Shown in pieces: positions 62,545 through 64,000 of a DNA stretch of 64,000 nucleotides (position 1 is the stretch's first letter; each line of letters opens with the position of its first letter). The notes under the pieces are model-generated. The model saw nothing but the letters and a program-made list of their open reading frames with translations. It did not search any database and was not told the DNA's origin. The stretch is taken from the NCBI GenBank assembly GCA_964035545.1, contig OZ037771.1, positions 10,703,480 through 10,767,479 of the forward strand. The letters are read 5' to 3'. This DNA comes from Bugula neritina (lineage: Eukaryota; Bryozoa; Gymnolaemata; Cheilostomatida; Bugulidae). A program made the position numbers and the translations under genes.

Positions 62545-64000
62545 CTAAAATAGTACACTGTGTTAGATATTCAGTTTCCTTTAATGATTAAGTCTGCATT
62601 CAGCATTGTATTGGCAGTTTAAAAATAAATTTGTCTTAAAAGCTGAGAATCTTCTGAGTGAGAAAATAATTTGCAGTGAAAGACTTTATGAATTGTTTTG
62701 GAATTCCTTACTCATAGTAATGACTGTAAACCTTATTTCATAACTGCAGGTAAGCATTAGCTAACTTCATGCCATATATGTAATGACTATCTCCATCTTC
62801 TTGTCTTATATGTAATAAATATAAGTGGCAGAACTGTTTGTTACCCTTAAACCAGGGTGCCTGGGATTACCAAATGCACCAATTAAATCATGTATTAGTT
62901 TTAGTAGACCAATGGCAACCAATGGCAACCTATGGCAACCTATAACAACCTATGGCAACCTATGGCAAGCTATGGCAACCTATGGAAATCCAAAGCTGCA
63001 TTAGGTCATTAGTTCAGTAGCACCAACTACTGACAATACTTCTGCACCTCTTGCTGTGTGTTGATATCTGGGGTGATACATGTGTTATTCAACCCTCAGT
63101 GCATAGCTAGTGTTACAGTTGTTACTGCATTTTCCTGTGCAATACTTGCATGCACTTCTATATGTGTAGGTGATCTCAGTAGAAACAGGCTGAGTTCCAT
63201 GTTGATGGCTACTGTTTAGTTTATGGTTCCTTTTAGCATTCATAAAATAAGTTATTTCTTTTTGTCATCCATTCATTGTTGTGAATATACCAGTTGCCAT
63301 GTTGCTAAACGTTGATATGGTCATTGTATGCTATTTTAGCCCAAATGCTTAATTTAGCTTAGCTAATATCAAAACTGTTTTCAATACTCAAATAATATTC
63401 AGATATAAAATGGAAAGAATCCTACACTATTAAATGTTTAGACTTTTTGTAAAGTTAAGCAACATTTCCTCAGACTAGCCAGGCGCCTACCTAAAAGAAA
63501 GCAAGCTGCTTTGTAAATAATAAATAAACTAAATGCCAGTACCACCTAACATTATACTCAGTAGGCATATTGATTGCTTCACTAGGTGAAAATACTATAA
63601 GGTGAGCAACTGACAACAGTAAAATCTGCAAATTTGCATATTTTGCAAGCAGTTTTAGAAAAAATCTTAAACCAAACTATTTTAATAAGTTTAAAAGATT
63701 TAAAGATATTCAACAGCTATAGTCATAGAATCTATAGTACTTGCAGAATGTGTTCAACAAGGCACTGAATTTCATTTATTATACCTGCAGTTATTTTAGT
63801 TTCATACGTGATGGTTTGAGTATGTTAAATGTTGAGTAGCTGTACTATTTTGCTGCATACGCAGCATGTATAAATTGTTTATATATTCATAATTCAACTG
63901 TATTGCTGCTGTAGCTTATATTAATAGAATCATGCTATTAATTAGCAAGAGGTCTGTGATGTAGCAGAAGGTGCACCTAAGCAACAGTAAATTATAAATG
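62545..64000. other. intron or upstream flank of copy C
   Basis: 62545-62830 is the reverse complement of the sequence upstream of exon 7 in copy B. Beyond that, homology ends. A small tandem array of caacctatgg units lies at 62912-62990. No exon 6 was recognised. Confidence 0.6.

Overview
The window is AT-rich animal DNA with classical spliceosomal genes (short exons, GT-AG introns of a few hundred bases to about 2 kb), many microsatellites and minisatellites, and abundant transposable elements. The gene families (SAMHD1-like HD-domain dNTPases, a cytochrome P450 of the CYP3 clan type, Ty3/gypsy and CR1-like retroelements) point to an invertebrate metazoan, plausibly a marine lophotrochozoan. 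The species cannot be fixed from sequence alone.

The dominant structure is an array of SAMHD1-like genes and gene pieces. Unit B (41321-51016, +) is a complete 11-exon gene predicted to encode 465 residues, with every HD metal ligand and most catalytic-pocket residues present but no SAM domain. Unit C (59125-62544, -) holds exons 7-11 of a close paralogue facing B tail to tail. Unit A is broken: the HD-start exon lies at 12403-12531 and the last four exons at 28509-31166, with about 16 kb of unrelated DNA between them. Degenerate last-exon relics lie at 7318-7425 (+), 10025-10129 (-) and about 38930-39030 (-). The same tail-to-tail spacer with a (GT)n/(CA)n tract therefore occurs three times (D/E, A/F, B/C), and B/C forms a large inverted duplication centred near 53.6 kb.

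Between the two halves of unit A lie an unidentified three-exon plus-strand gene remnant (13295-14453) and a 12-exon minus-strand P450 (18117-25057). The P450 has intact splice sites and frame throughout but an in-frame TAG inside the I-helix oxygen-activation motif. A relic of a second P450 last exon lies just upstream of it (26319-26390).

Mobile DNA: a very young, apparently intact Ty3/gypsy element (33078-37807, identical 307-bp LTRs, 5-bp target duplication, one 1347-residue gag-pol frame); an old gypsy relic (about 3.9-7.09 kb) lacking protease and RT; a 3.7-kb terminal-inverted-repeat element (54970-58680) whose empty site is preserved in unit B; a CR1-like LINE tail (52.12-52.9 kb); and two MITE-like elements. 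Two minisatellites inside introns, one in unit B and one in the P450, are built from sense-strand copies of a 5' splice-site sequence, which is the most unusual signal in the window.
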